12,500 nt of DNA, taken from Trachelipus rathkii. Taxonomy: Eukaryota; Arthropoda; Malacostraca; Isopoda; Trachelipodidae. Both the position numbers and the translations under genes were made by a program. Position 1 is the stretch's first letter. The number at the start of each line of letters is the position of its first letter. Location: NCBI GenBank assembly GCA_015478945.1, contig JABUQX010002382.1:47501-60000 (forward strand). The letters are read 5' to 3'. The notes beneath the pieces are model-generated. The model had not been told where the DNA came from and did not search any database. It saw only the letters and a program-made list of their open reading frames with translations. Positions 1 through 8,594 of the stretch are shown here, piece by piece.

Positions 1-490
1 TGACTGAAACTGCGACATGAGTATGAGTGAAAATTTAACTGGAGTTTGACTGAAACTTTAACTTGAGATTGACTAGAATACTCTGAAACTGACTTAATTT
101 TGACTGAAATTGCGACAAGAGTTTGACTGAAAATTTGGCTTGAGTTTGACTGAAACTTTAACTTGAGTTTGACTAGAATACTCTTAAGCTATGACTTGAT
201 TTTGACTGAAACTGTGACATGAGCTTGACTGAAAATTTAACTTGAGTTTGACAGAAACTTTAGCTTGAGTTTGACTAGAATACTCTGAAACTATGACTTG
301 ATTTTGACTGAAACTGCGACATGATTTTGACTGAAAATTTAACTTGAGCTTATTTAAAACTTTAATTTGAATTTGACTAGAATACTCTGAAACTATGACT
401 TGATATTGACTGAAACTGTGACATGAGTTTGACTGAAACTTTAACTTGAGTTTGACTGAAACTTTAACTTAAGTTTGATTAGAATTCTTC
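1..490 (+). repeat. 102-bp satellite array, TGACTGAAACT type, open at left edge
   Basis: Tandem array whose landmark TGACTGAAACTGYGACATGA recurs at about 1, 101, 203, 305 and 407, giving a 100-102-bp period over nearly five copies. Each unit is itself built from ~20-23-bp sub-repeats of the form TTTGACTGAAACTTTAACTT followed by GAG, plus one variant segment containing TAGAATACTCT and one containing CTATGACTTGAT. Copies differ by scattered substitutions and small indels, for example TGCGAC against TGTGAC and GAGTTT against GAGCTT. The first base already lies in a unit, so the array continues left of the window. TGAC occurs about every 21 bases on the + strand. The last recognisable unit ends near 490, where the sequence becomes less ordered AT-rich DNA. 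No coding potential: TGA stops recur in every + frame. Confidence 0.93.
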
Positions 491-865
491 AAAATATACT
501 ATTATAAATCACTAAACTAAATTTTAAAACTTTATAAGATTTTACTACTGTACTTTTCTGGACTTTTAACTTTTACAAGTAATACAATTGTTGTTTTACA
601 TGAATTTTGGAGGACATTTTTTTAGACTAATCCGATAATTATAATTTTCGAATTTGACATTCAATTAATGTTGAATGTTAAATGTTAAATCTTGTTGGTA
701 TATTTTCTTACTAATCCGTATATTTTATCAAATGACAGATTTACTTGTATAAAAAAAATGACTTTGTGGTTGACTTAACATGGATACAGTTGACAGATAG
801 GGATACAACATAGGTTAGCTTATTTCTGACTGTTAGTTTGAATTTCATGAAGAAAGGATTATTTT
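491..865. other. AT-rich spacer, no gene or clear array
   Basis: AT-rich sequence between the 102-bp satellite and the ~430-bp higher-order repeat. It contains only small local duplications, such as the GTTGAATGTTAAATGTTAAA stretch near 671 and two GGATACA copies near 782 and 800. Scattered TGAC words keep the strand bias of the flanking arrays. I see no open frame, RNA gene or promoter I can support. Confidence 0.7.
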
Positions 866-2690
866 GATAACTTTAAAAATCTAGCTGACAAAAATTTAAT
901 TCAATATGATTGTAGTTTTAAGTGTGAAAAGGTGAATTCAATTGATAACTTTAAAATATTAAATTGAATGGCAGTAAAAACTTAACTTTTTAGTAATTTA
1001 TAACATTGAAATAGGGTTGATGATATTAACTCAAATTACTGAAAATAAACTTAACTTTTTCTCTTATTGTTAGACTTGAATATTAAAAAAAACAAGCGAT
1101 AGTAATTGATAGTTTTAAAATATGACCGACAGTATTAACCCAAACTATGACAAAAACGTGACTTTGTATTTGACTGTTTGTAATGATAACAATATTATAT
1201 GATATAATATTGACCCTAAACAAATGACAGAAAAACTTGACTTTTTAAATTACTGGTAGATTTAATGACTATTAATTAACGCAAGTAATGAAAAAAAACG
1301 ACTTTTATCATATTAAATTTAATAATAAATAGCCAACTTTAAATATGACCACCAACATTAACTCGGGACCAAAGAACTTGACTTTGTATTTGACTGTTAC
1401 TTGGGATAACATTAAAAAATGACTAAAAATATGAACTTAAATAATTGACAAAATTTTACTTTTTATTTTGCTATTAGATAGTAATTGATAACTTTAAATA
1501 TTGCAATAATTTTATCAGAATAACTAAAACAATAATGATTTTGTATATGACTGGCAGATTTAATTATGACAGACAATATTAACTCAAATAACTTGACTTA
1601 TGTGACTTTGTATATGAATAACTGACAATATGGTAGTAATTAATAGCTTTACAATATGACTGTCTATTAAGATAAGTAATGAATAAAAAAACGACTTTTT
1701 ATCATATTAAATTTAATATTAAAAAGCGATAATAAATGCCGACTTTAACATATGACCGACAATATTAACTCAAATACTGACAAAAGAAAGTGACTTTGCA
1801 TTTGACTGTTACTAATGACTAAAATATGACTAATTATTAACCTAAATAACTGACAAAAATTTGACTTTTTATTTTGCTGTTAGACAGTATTTGATAATTT
1901 TAAAATATGACTGACAATATTATCCCAAATTGCTGAAACAAAATATGACTTTGTATATGACTTAGATTTAACATATGACCGACAATATTAACTCATATAA
2001 CTGACTTATGTGACTTTGTATATAACTGTTAGATTTGAACAATAAAATATAACTGACAATATTAGCGATTAATAACTTTAAAATATGACTGACTTTTAAC
2101 GTAAGTAATGAAAAAAAAGGACTTTTTATCATATTAATTTTAATATTAAAAAACGAAAATAAATGCTGACTTTAAGATATAACCGACAATATTTACTCAA
2201 ATACTGACAAAAGAATGTGACTTTGTATTTGACTGTTACTAATGATTAAAATATGACTAATAATATTAACCTAAGTAACTGACAAAAAAAAATTGACTTT
2301 TTATTTTGATGTTAGACAGTAATTGATAACTTTAAAATATGACAGACAATATTATCCCAATTTACTGAAACACAATGTGACTTTGTATATGACTTAGATT
2401 TAAAATGTGACCGACAATATTAGCCAAATAACTGATTTATGTGACTTTTTATATGACTGTTAGATTTGAACAATAAAATATAACTGATAATATTAGCAAT
2501 TGATAACTTTAAAATATGACCGACAATATTATGCCAATTTACTGAAACACAATGTGACTTTGTATATGACTTAGATTTAAAATATGACCGAAAATATTAA
2601 CCAAATAACTGATATATGTGACTTTTTATATGACTGTTAGATTTGAATAATAAAATATAACTGACAATATTAACATAAATAAATGACCAA
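866..2690 (+). repeat. ~430-bp higher-order repeat, degenerate at left edge
   Basis: Long complex satellite. The landmark ATCATATTAAATTTAAT (with variants) starts near 1307, 1701 and 2128, giving intervals of about 394 and 427 bp. The landmark GATAATTTTAAAATATGAC (or GATAACTTT...) at 1893 and 2325 gives 432 bp. Within each long unit are shorter related segments built on ATATGACCGACAATATTA, followed by a run with TGACTTTGTATTTGACTGTTA, so the unit is itself a multimer of a shorter ancestor of roughly 75-90 bp. Copies between 1670 and 2680 are much alike. Those from 866 to about 1260 can only be recognised by fragments such as TTGATAACTTTAAAAT and GACCGACAGTATTAACCCAA. Decay toward the edge is typical of satellite arrays homogenised from the middle. 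Probably non-coding; all + frames are closed by TGA and TAA. Confidence 0.85.
2325..2680 (+). repeat. 177-bp recent tandem duplication inside the 430-bp repeat
   Basis: The segment beginning GATAACTTTAAAATATGAC at 2325 recurs at 2502, an offset of 177 bp. Both copies share the uncommon string TTTACTGAAACACAATGTGA followed by CTTTGTATATGACTTAGATT, then a TGACTGTTAGATTTGAA segment. They are more like each other than either is like the equivalent segment near 1893, which reads AAATTGCTGAAACAAAATAT there. This points to a local duplication younger than the 430-bp periodicity. Confidence 0.85.
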
Positions 2691-2780
2691 AATACTCTTA
2701 TATATGACTGAACAAAGGGGGTGAACTCTTAAGCTTGAATACCAAAGATAAGTATTAAACCTATTTATTAAAGTTTGATT
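2691..2780. other. Short unique AT-rich spacer
   Basis: Transition from the higher-order repeat into the (GT)n tract. It includes the slightly more G-rich stretch CAAAGGGGGTGAACTCTTAAG. Nothing codes here. Confidence 0.5.
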
Positions 2781-2830
2781 TGTGTTTTTTTTTTGTGTGT
2801 GTGTGTGTGTTTTGTGTGTGTACGTGTTTT
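2781..2830 (+). repeat. (T)n(GT)n microsatellite
   Basis: A T-rich run passes into an interrupted GT dinucleotide tract of about 30 bases, broken by TTT near 2811 and by TACGTG near 2821. The orientation is opposite to the (AC)n tract at 5157. Confidence 0.95.
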
Positions 2831-3142
2831 TTTTATTTAATTTATTTAATATTTGACTGACGTCATAAATATTTTATTATTTATTTAATTCTTCCCAAAA
2901 TGACATCTAAACAGTGGCGACTTATTTTAAAGTTTGACTGAATAACGACCATAAATTATGACTTTTTTCATTTAATTTATTAATATTTTAATATTTTAAC
3001 TATCTGACTTTTTTTTATTAAGACTTTACTAACTTTATTGGATAACTTGCTTTGTGAAACGGACTTTTAGAATATGACATGTTTGTGTAACAGATTTGAT
3101 GACTTCTATGTAGCCTACGACCATAACATGATTGACCTGACT
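2831..3142. other. AT-rich spacer with TGACT words and one CRE-like palindrome
   Basis: Mostly A and T runs with scattered TGACT on the + strand. The palindrome TGACGTCA at 2858-2865 is a perfect match to the cAMP-response element core known from animal promoters. With no gene, TATA context or second site it is best read as a chance product of the TGAC-rich background. No exon can be supported. Confidence 0.5.
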
Positions 3143-3310
3143 ATTGACTTTTTTGATATTTGACAAATTTTACTTGTGAAATAATTAACATGTTTGACCA
3201 TCGTAACTAGACTGACAGATTGACAAATTTTTTTAAATTTATTGACTTTTTGATATTTGACTAATTTTACATGTAACAAAATTGACTTGTTTGACAAACG
3301 TACTTGACCT
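3143..3310 (+). repeat. 98-bp tandem dimer, ATTGACTTTTTTGATATTTG type
   Basis: The string ATTGACTTTTTTGATATTTG near 3143 recurs as ATTGACTTTTTGATATTTGA at 3241, an offset of 98 bp. The similarity continues through a TTTTAC..TGT segment and then TGTTTGACCATCGTAAC against TGTTTGACAAACGTAC. A third fragment, GACTTTTTGATATTTGACTA, lies alone near 3608, so this was once a larger family. A 60-codon minus-strand frame (3115-3297) crosses the dimer; its Lys/Ser/Val-rich product has no domain I recognise and I do not call it a gene. Confidence 0.8.
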
Positions 3311-3895
3311 TGACTAAACTGTTACTTTTCTCTACTTGACTAGACTGGTAAAACAAATAACCCTTTATCTTTTTCCACTAGATTAGACTTAAAACGACTT
3401 TGTTTGACTATATTACTTGGTAATCATTTGCAACTTTAGACTTTTAATAAAATGTTTCAACTGACTGATATTAGACTAATAATTTCACCTTAAATTCATG
3501 AAAAATGGAAACTGTTAAGTATAACATTTTTTCGTAAATCAAATGCTAGACAGAAAAGTATTGACTTATGACAGATAATACAAAAGGGGACAGTTGATGA
3601 CGAAACAGACTTTTTGATATTTGACTAAAGAATGATTTGACGTCTTAAATTTTAAAATAAGACTTTAAGGTTTAAGTGAAGCCAATTCTTTACAAATTCA
3701 TGAAACTATTTTATATATTCTTGTTACGTTAATAAATTTTTAGTTGTGCATCTTACAGAAAATGACAATTATTATGGTTTAGCAAACATCAGTTGAGAAT
3801 GTAAGGCTAAAGACGACAAAGGACAGTCTCTAATGACATGACGTTTCATATAACCTGGTTTATTTTCTGACAATAATGACTGAAAAAATATTTAT
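3311..3895. other. Degenerate TGAC-rich spacer
   Basis: No clear periodicity by eye, but TGAC and GAC remain frequent on the + strand, for example TTGACCTTGACTAAAC near 3305. One stray fragment of the 98-bp repeat lies near 3608. I read it as an old, eroded repeat field; it could also be unique DNA with the same strand bias. No gene or RNA is supported. Confidence 0.55.
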
Positions 3896-4730
3896 TGACT
3901 CGAGACCTAATTACCTCTGTTACAGGCTATGAAACCCAATTTATCACGTGTTTCAAACTACGAGACTAATTAGCATCAGTTACAGACAATAAGCCCTAAA
4001 TTATCACAATTTGCTTTTTTACATAACAGAATATAACATCAGTAACATACTACGAGACCTCAACATTTTTCCAGTTACCAACTACAGGAATAGCTACATT
4101 TAAGACTATGAAACCCAATATTTATTGGATAGTACGAGACTCGTTTATGACTAGTTGCAGACTTTGGGACACGATTTTCCACCAATAGCAGACAACAATA
4201 TCTAGATTACCATCAGTTACAAACTGCAAGACAAACGTACCACATTTTGCCGACTACGAAGCCTACTTACTTGTTCAGTTGTAGACTAAAAGACCCGGTT
4301 TACAATCAGTAACAAATGACTAAATCAAGTTTCAACCAGTTATAAACTACGAGACTCGACGTTACTTACCACATTTTGCATACAACGAGACCCAATACCT
4401 ATTTGAGACTACGAGATCGACTTAGCACCAATGACAGACCACGAGGCCCGGTTTACTACTAATAACTGGTAACCAGACATATAACTTATAAGATCTCCCA
4501 AACTGTAAAAGACAAACCATGAGAATGAATTAATTATCAGTTACTAACATCAAAAGTAAACTTACTACCAATTGCAGACTTAGAAACTCTACGTATCAGT
4601 AGCAGACTAGACGACCCAACTTTTTGATAGTTAATGACTATGAGAGACGTAGCTTATCGCAAGTTACAGACTAAGTGACTCAACTTATTATCATTTACAG
4701 ATTCGAGACCTAAGTTATCAGCAGACTTTA
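3896..4730 (+). repeat. Degenerate ~31-bp repeat array, CAGTTACAGACTACGAGACC type
   Basis: The motif CAGTTACAGACTACGAGACC and its variants recur near 3916, 3975, 4039, 4071, 4153, 4214, 4275, 4306 and 4338, and on to about 4700. The intervals are near 31 or 61-64 bp, which fits a ~31-bp unit with some units eroded past recognition. Between the cores lies a variable AT-rich half, often TTTATCACATTTTGC or TTTACCATCAG. Divergence is much higher than in the arrays at 1-490 or 6590-9270, so this is probably among the oldest arrays in the window. It differs from the others in carrying CGAGAC or CAGAC where they carry TGAC, yet it keeps the same GAC strand polarity. Confidence 0.8.
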
Positions 4731-5153
4731 GTAATTTGTAATAGGTTTTGTATGTATAAATAAGTGAGACTCTTTTTAACGCTATATATAAGAAAAAATT
4801 TTAAAACAGACTTTGTATGGACTTGCGAAGAGTAAATGAAATATTTTTATTAATGAAATAATATTATATATATTTTTTTAATATGTTTGCAAACATTAAG
4901 AATAATTACTGCTGATTAAAAATTCACTAAAAAAAACATTAGATCATGTAATATCGGTATAATTTAGACATTCTATTACTTATAATACTAATTTATACAA
5001 ACACGAAAGGATTTCTGTCGCAAATAGTTATTTAAGGTAAGTTTTTGTGATGAAGAATACTTTTATGACTGTTTAAGTATGGAAGTTTCCTGACTATTTT
5101 ATTACAAATGCGCCAAATATTTGCCAATACCTTAGCATCTGATACTTTTGGGC

Positions 5154-5156
<3 letters not shown>
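4731..5156. other. AT-rich unique-looking spacer
   Basis: Low-complexity AT-rich DNA with TATATA patches near 4786 and 4864, then a slightly less AT-rich segment from about 5000 to 5156. TGAC words are sparser here than to either side. The GGTAAGT at about 5036 matches a splice-donor consensus, but there is no adjacent open frame, so I do not call an exon. Confidence 0.5.

Positions 5157-5195
<39 letters not shown>
5157..5195 (+). repeat. (AC)n microsatellite
   Basis: Uninterrupted AC dinucleotide tract of about 38 bases that runs directly into an (AT)n tract. Such compound AC-AT junctions are common where one dinucleotide repeat arises at the edge of another. Confidence 0.98.
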
Positions 5196-5234
<39 letters not shown>

Positions 5235-5283
5235 TATATATATAATATATATATATATATATTATATTATATATATATATAAT

Positions 5284-5317
<34 letters not shown>

Positions 5318-5323
5318 TTATAT
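5194..5323. repeat. (AT)n tract, self-complementary
   Basis: About 130 bases of almost pure alternating AT with single-base slips (TAATAT, ATTATATT). It is fully self-complementary and so could form hairpins or cruciforms. Its assembled length is unreliable because such tracts collapse or slip in sequencing. Confidence 0.97.
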
Positions 5324-5574
5324 GCAAAGAGAGAGGAAAGAGGCACTGGTAAACGGACAAACAGACACTAGAAGAACCCACAGGCAAGGATTCAAATTTC
5401 AGACTGACAGAGAGAAATCTCAAGGAGAATGATATCGGCATATCATGCACGCGAATTAAGGAAAAAGTAGAGTTTTGTAACTTCCTTTTCCTGAATAAAG
5501 TAAACTTAAAATGATATAAAGATAAACTTGTAGTGTCAAAGACGAGTAACGTTTGACAAAGACGGATAACAACG
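5324..5574. other. Less AT-rich, apparently unique segment
   Basis: Starts with a purine-rich run (AAAGAGAGAGGAAAGAGG) and goes on with a mixed-composition stretch to about 5460 that looks unlike the rest of the window, including CATGCACGCG near 5445. It sits between the (AT)n tract and the 23-bp array. It has no long open frame. It may be an inserted fragment such as an eroded transposable element, but I see no terminal repeats or target-site duplication. Confidence 0.45.
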
Positions 5575-6245
5575 TGCTCAGGGATTATATTGGTAACGTG
5601 GCAGAGTCGAGTAGGTAGCAGTGACTAGAAATCGATAAAAACAGTGACACTGCAGAGCTTCCGAAGGAACGTGTTATTTAAATCGTAAATTAAATTAACC
5701 AGTGACAAGAATTTAGTTAACTTAACAGTGACACGAACGATAAATTTAGCAGTGAAAGGTCTTATAATGCAACGGTGACAAAGGCTATAACACACAATAG
5801 TGACAGATATGATGCTTAACAGTGTCAGACGTCAACTTAATGTGACAAAGATGTTAACAATTGTTGATAAGTTAATACTTAGCAATGTTAAGGTGAGTAA
5901 CTAGAAGATCGATAAACTAATAAGCAAAAACGAAATTTTCTTTAAATACAATTTAAAAATGACAGAGGATGGACAACTTATTATTGCCAGAGCACGATAC
6001 CTTAAAAGCAACACAGACAGTAACTTAGCCTAATGACCAGAAGAGACAACCTTAATACTGACAGATTCATTATTTTAAAAGTGACGGACGATATTTATCT
6101 GTAAAAGGGCGATAACTTAACAGTGACAAGAGAAGTTAACTTAATAGTGACACGAAATAAACTAATAGTGAATAGAGATGATAACTTAACAGTGGCCGGA
6201 AACGATTAACCTAGAAGGGACATGACAATTACAGAACATGACAGA
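5575..6245 (+). repeat. 23-24-bp tandem array, AACAGTGACAGAGACGATAA type, copy 1
   Basis: Degenerate short-unit array in which GTGAC recurs about every 22-25 bases. The approximate unit is CAGTGACAGAGACGATAACT plus TAA. Good examples lie at 5700-5860 and 6110-6200. The segment from about 5580 to 6019 is duplicated at 7557-7992 in the same orientation, with an offset of 1973-1976 bp. The duplicate pair shares irregular, non-consensus details such as GGTCTTATAATGCAACGG and GATGCTTAACAGTGTC, so a whole block was copied rather than the array evolving twice. The array runs on past the end of the shared block to about 6245. No gene here. Confidence 0.85.
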
Positions 6246-6589
6246 TGATATTAACACCAAGAACAAGGAAGAGTTTTTAAATACTTTTTTAATACTTTTT
6301 TTCTTTTCTAAGTTACTTGATTAAGTAGGCAATAAAAGGACATATTTTAACTAGGTAATAATTGTTCAAAATGACAGTAACATCTTTAAGCAATTAATAG
6401 GACTTTTTCTTGCAATTTTGACAAATAATTCTTAAGTTCAAACTTCAAAGTGACATCTGCAAGTTTGACAAAAATTTTCGTACTTATAAAATGAATGTTT
6501 TTATATATATTTTTGTGGACTATGGGACAGAAAATATTCGTGACTTTTTTCACAGGAACATTTTTGTACTGACGGCTACTAAATCCACA
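6246..6589. other. AT-rich spacer with GAC words before the 40-bp array
   Basis: Poly-T-rich and poly-A-rich stretches around 6274-6306, followed by TGAC words at irregular spacing (AAAATGACAGTAACATC near 6368, TTTTGACAAATAATTC near 6416). From about 6530 it grades into the 40-bp minisatellite through single degenerate units. No gene is supported. Confidence 0.55.
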
Positions 6590-7330
6590 ATAAAATGACT
6601 TTTAATATGACGGCTGTTAATATTGACAAAAAAAAATTACTTTTAATATGACGGCTGTTAATATTGACAACAAAAATGACTTTTGATATGACGGCTGTTA
6701 ATATCAAAATAAAAATCACTTTTAATATGACGGCTGTTAATAATGACAATAGAAATGACTTTATATATGGCGACTGTTAATATCGACAATAAAAATGACT
6801 TTTGATATGACGACTGTTAATATCGCAGTAAAATGAGCTTCTTGAATGACGACTGTTAATATCGACAATAAAAATGACTTTTGATATGGTGGCTATTAAT
6901 ATCAACAATTAAAATGACTTTTAATAATGACTTTTAATATGACGGCTGTTATTATTGACAATAAAAATGACTTTTGATATGGCGACTGTTAATATCGACA
7001 ATAAAAATTACTTTTTACATGACGACTGTTAATATGGAGAATAAAGATTACTTTTGATATGACTACTGTTAATATCAAGAATAAAAATGGCTTGATATGA
7101 CGATTGTTAATATCGAGAAAAAAATGACATTTAATATGACGGCTGTTAATATTGATAATAAAATGACTTTTGATATGGCGACTGTTAATCTCGAAAATAA
7201 AAATGACTTGATATAACGACTGTTAATATCGACAATAAAAGTGACTTCTGATATGATGACTGTTAAATCGACAATAAAAATGACTTTTGATATGACGACT
7301 GTTAATATCGACAATAAAAATTACTTTAAT
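6590..7330 (+). repeat. 40-bp minisatellite, main block of about 18 units
   Basis: Head-to-tail units of about 40 bp. Each has ATGACTTTTGATATGACGAC, then TGTTAATATCGACAATAAAA. The CTGTTA landmark steps by 39-41 bp (for example at 6614, 6655 and 6695). Variant monomers are distinguishable: a GACGGCTGTTAATATTGAC type, a GGCGACTGTTAATCTCG type, a short ACTTGATATGACGATTG type and a GTTAAATCG type. Their order at 7070-7330 is largely repeated at 9005-9270. Because 40 is not a multiple of three, frames shift from unit to unit. The 79-codon minus-strand frame at 7075-7314 and the 87-codon plus-strand frame at 7241-7504 are products of the repeat, and translate to low-complexity Ile/Val/Ser- or Ile/Asn/Thr-rich strings. 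Confidence 0.97.
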
Positions 7331-7369
7331 AACATAAATATTTTTACTATATTTACTATATTTATTTTA

Positions 7370-7546
7370 TTTATCATTGACTTTATTGACGAGACGAATA
7401 TTCTATTACAATGTTGTTTAATATATATTACCACAATTTTGAGACATAATGACAGTGATTTACGGTATATACTACTACAAAGTCGTTTATTATATAGTAT
7501 ATGACTAAATAATTTTTGGAACCACCGACTATGATTAATATAACTT
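7370..7546 (+). repeat. Inter-array block, copy 1 (ACGAGACGAATATTCTATTA type)
   Basis: Segment that follows the 40-bp array. The string CATTGACTTTATTGACGAGA starts at 7375 and recurs at 8602 and 9281, followed each time by the same ~170 bases through GTGATTTACGGTATATACTA, CAAAGTCGT, a TATATGACTAAAT run and CCACCGACTATGATTAATAT. In all three places it directly follows the last 40-bp unit (ATTACTTTAAT or ATGACTTTAATGACAG), so the array end and this block moved together. After this copy the sequence switches at about 7547 into the 23-bp array duplicate instead of the 65-bp repeat seen after the other two. Confidence 0.92.
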
Positions 7547-7992
7547 AACAGTGTGAGGGATTATAATGTAACGGTGGCAGAGTCGATAAGATAACAGTGA
7601 CAGAAACAAACAGTGACAGGGCCGATAACTTAGCTTTGACAGAGACGATACTTTACAATGACAAAGACAATAATTTAACATTGACAGAATTGTTAACTTA
7701 ACAGTGACAGAGACGATAATTTAGCATTGAAAGGGTCTATAATGCAACGGTGACAAAGGATATAACACATAGTGACGGATTATGATGCTTAAACAGTGTC
7801 GACGTCAACTTATAGTACAGAGATGTTACAATTGTGAATAAGTTTAAGTAACTTAAACAATGTTTAAAGGCGATAACTAGAAGATTCGATAACTTAATAG
7901 GTACAAAATCAAATTTTTTCTTAAATACAATTAAAGTGACAGAGATGACAACTTATCATTGCCAGAGACGATACTTAAAAGCAACACAGACA
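7547..7992 (+). repeat. Duplicate of the 23-24-bp array block, copy 2
   Basis: Direct duplicate of about 5581-6019. The shared end string GCAACACAGACA lies at 6008 in copy 1 and 7981 in copy 2. Differences are largely single-base gains and losses rather than substitutions, for example GTCAGACGTCAACTTA against GTCGACGTCAACTTA and TTAACAATTGTTGATAAG against TTACAATTGTGAATAAG. The tidier AACAGTGACAGAGACGATAA unit is seen at about 7699. The copy stops abruptly at 7992, where a TATAA-rich junction begins, whereas copy 1 carries on. Confidence 0.9.
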
Positions 7993-8028
7993 TTATATTA
8001 TATTATATAATATAATATAATAAAAATG
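7993..8028. repeat. (TATAA)n-like junction tract
   Basis: Imperfect TTATA/TATAA pentamer tract, partly self-complementary (ATTATATAATATAATATAAT), lying exactly between the end of the 23-bp array duplicate and the start of a 40-bp array. Similar AATATAATATAATA tracts occur at 8267-8290 and 8960-8977, each again immediately before a 40-bp array. Confidence 0.9.
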
Positions 8029-8216
8029 ACTTTTGATCTGACGACTGTTATATCGACAATAAAAATGACTTGATATGACGATTGTTAATATCAAAAATGA
8101 AAATTACTTTATATTATAATATTAAATATTTTATTAATAAGTGACGTATGATATGGCGACTGTTAATCTCGAAAATAAAAATGACTTTTGATATGACGAC
8201 TGTTGATGACGACAAT
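8017..8216 (+). repeat. 40-bp minisatellite, second block, internally rearranged
   Basis: Begins AAAAATGACTTTTGATCTGA and runs through about four recognisable 40-bp units. The first two match the start of the block at 8985. A foreign fragment, 8106-8141 (ACTTTATATTATAATATTAA and the following TTTTATTA), is inserted; it matches 8773-8808 and 9433-9468 of the inter-array repeat. The array resumes with a GGCGACTGTTAATCTCG unit and breaks off near 8215 at CGACAATTTTACCATACATG, joining straight into the end of the 65-bp repeat. This is a deleted and scrambled version of the higher-order unit seen intact downstream. Confidence 0.87.
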
Positions 8217-8290
8217 TTTACCATACATGACTAAATTTTGAGACAATGGCAGACTAATATACTAAAATAATATAATATAATATAATAAAA
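8217..8290 (+). repeat. Fragment of 65-bp repeat plus (TATAA)n junction
   Basis: The string ACATGACTAAATTTTGAGAC then AATGGCAGACTAATATAC matches 8916-8955 nearly base for base, and 9577-9616 with a few indels. It is followed by the AATATAATATAATATAATAA junction tract that precedes the next 40-bp array. Confidence 0.9.
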
Positions 8291-8594
8291 ATTACCTTTG
8301 ATATGACGATTGTTAATATCGAGAATAAAAATGACTTTTAATATGACGGCTGTTAATATTGATACTAAAAAGGACTTTCGATATGACGACTGTTAATATC
8401 GACAATAAAAATGACTTTTGATATGACAACTGTTGATAAATCGACATATAAAAATGACTTTTGATATGACGACTGTTAGTATCGACAGTAAAAATGACTT
8501 GATATGACTACTGTTAATATCGACAATAAAAATGACTTGTTATGACGACTGTTAATATCGGCAATAAAAAATGACTTTAATGACAGAACTATTT
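8288..8594 (+). repeat. 40-bp minisatellite, third block (about 7 units)
   Basis: Seven 40-bp units starting AAAAATTACCTTTGATATGA. The final unit, ATGACTTTAATGACAGAAC, leads into the inter-array block exactly as at 9251. The order of monomer variants is broadly like that at 7070-7330 and 9005-9270 but not identical: the GGCGACTGTTAATCTCG monomer is absent here, and one unit has an expanded GTTGATAAATCGACATAT. Confidence 0.94.

Noticed and set aside
2858..2865. TGACGTCA as a cAMP-response element
   Set aside because: A perfect core, but a single site with no gene, in DNA saturated with TGAC, so chance is the better explanation.
3115..3297. 60-codon minus-strand open frame
   Set aside because: Short, without a recognisable domain, and spanning the 98-bp dimer. 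A frame of this length is expected by chance where + strand TGAC removes few minus-strand codons.
5034..5042. AAGGTAAGT as a splice donor
   Set aside because: It matches the consensus, but no open upstream exon or partner acceptor can be supported.
7075..7314. 79-codon minus-strand open frame
   Set aside because: It lies wholly within the 40-bp minisatellite. The polarised TGAC puts stops on the + strand and leaves the minus strand more open. The product is an Ile/Val/Ser low-complexity string whose repeats follow the DNA repeat.
7241..7504. 87-codon plus-strand open frame
   Set aside because: It starts in the last 40-bp units and runs into the inter-array block. Its Ile/Asn/Thr-rich product has no domain, and the homologous blocks at 8602 and 9281 do not keep an equivalent frame.
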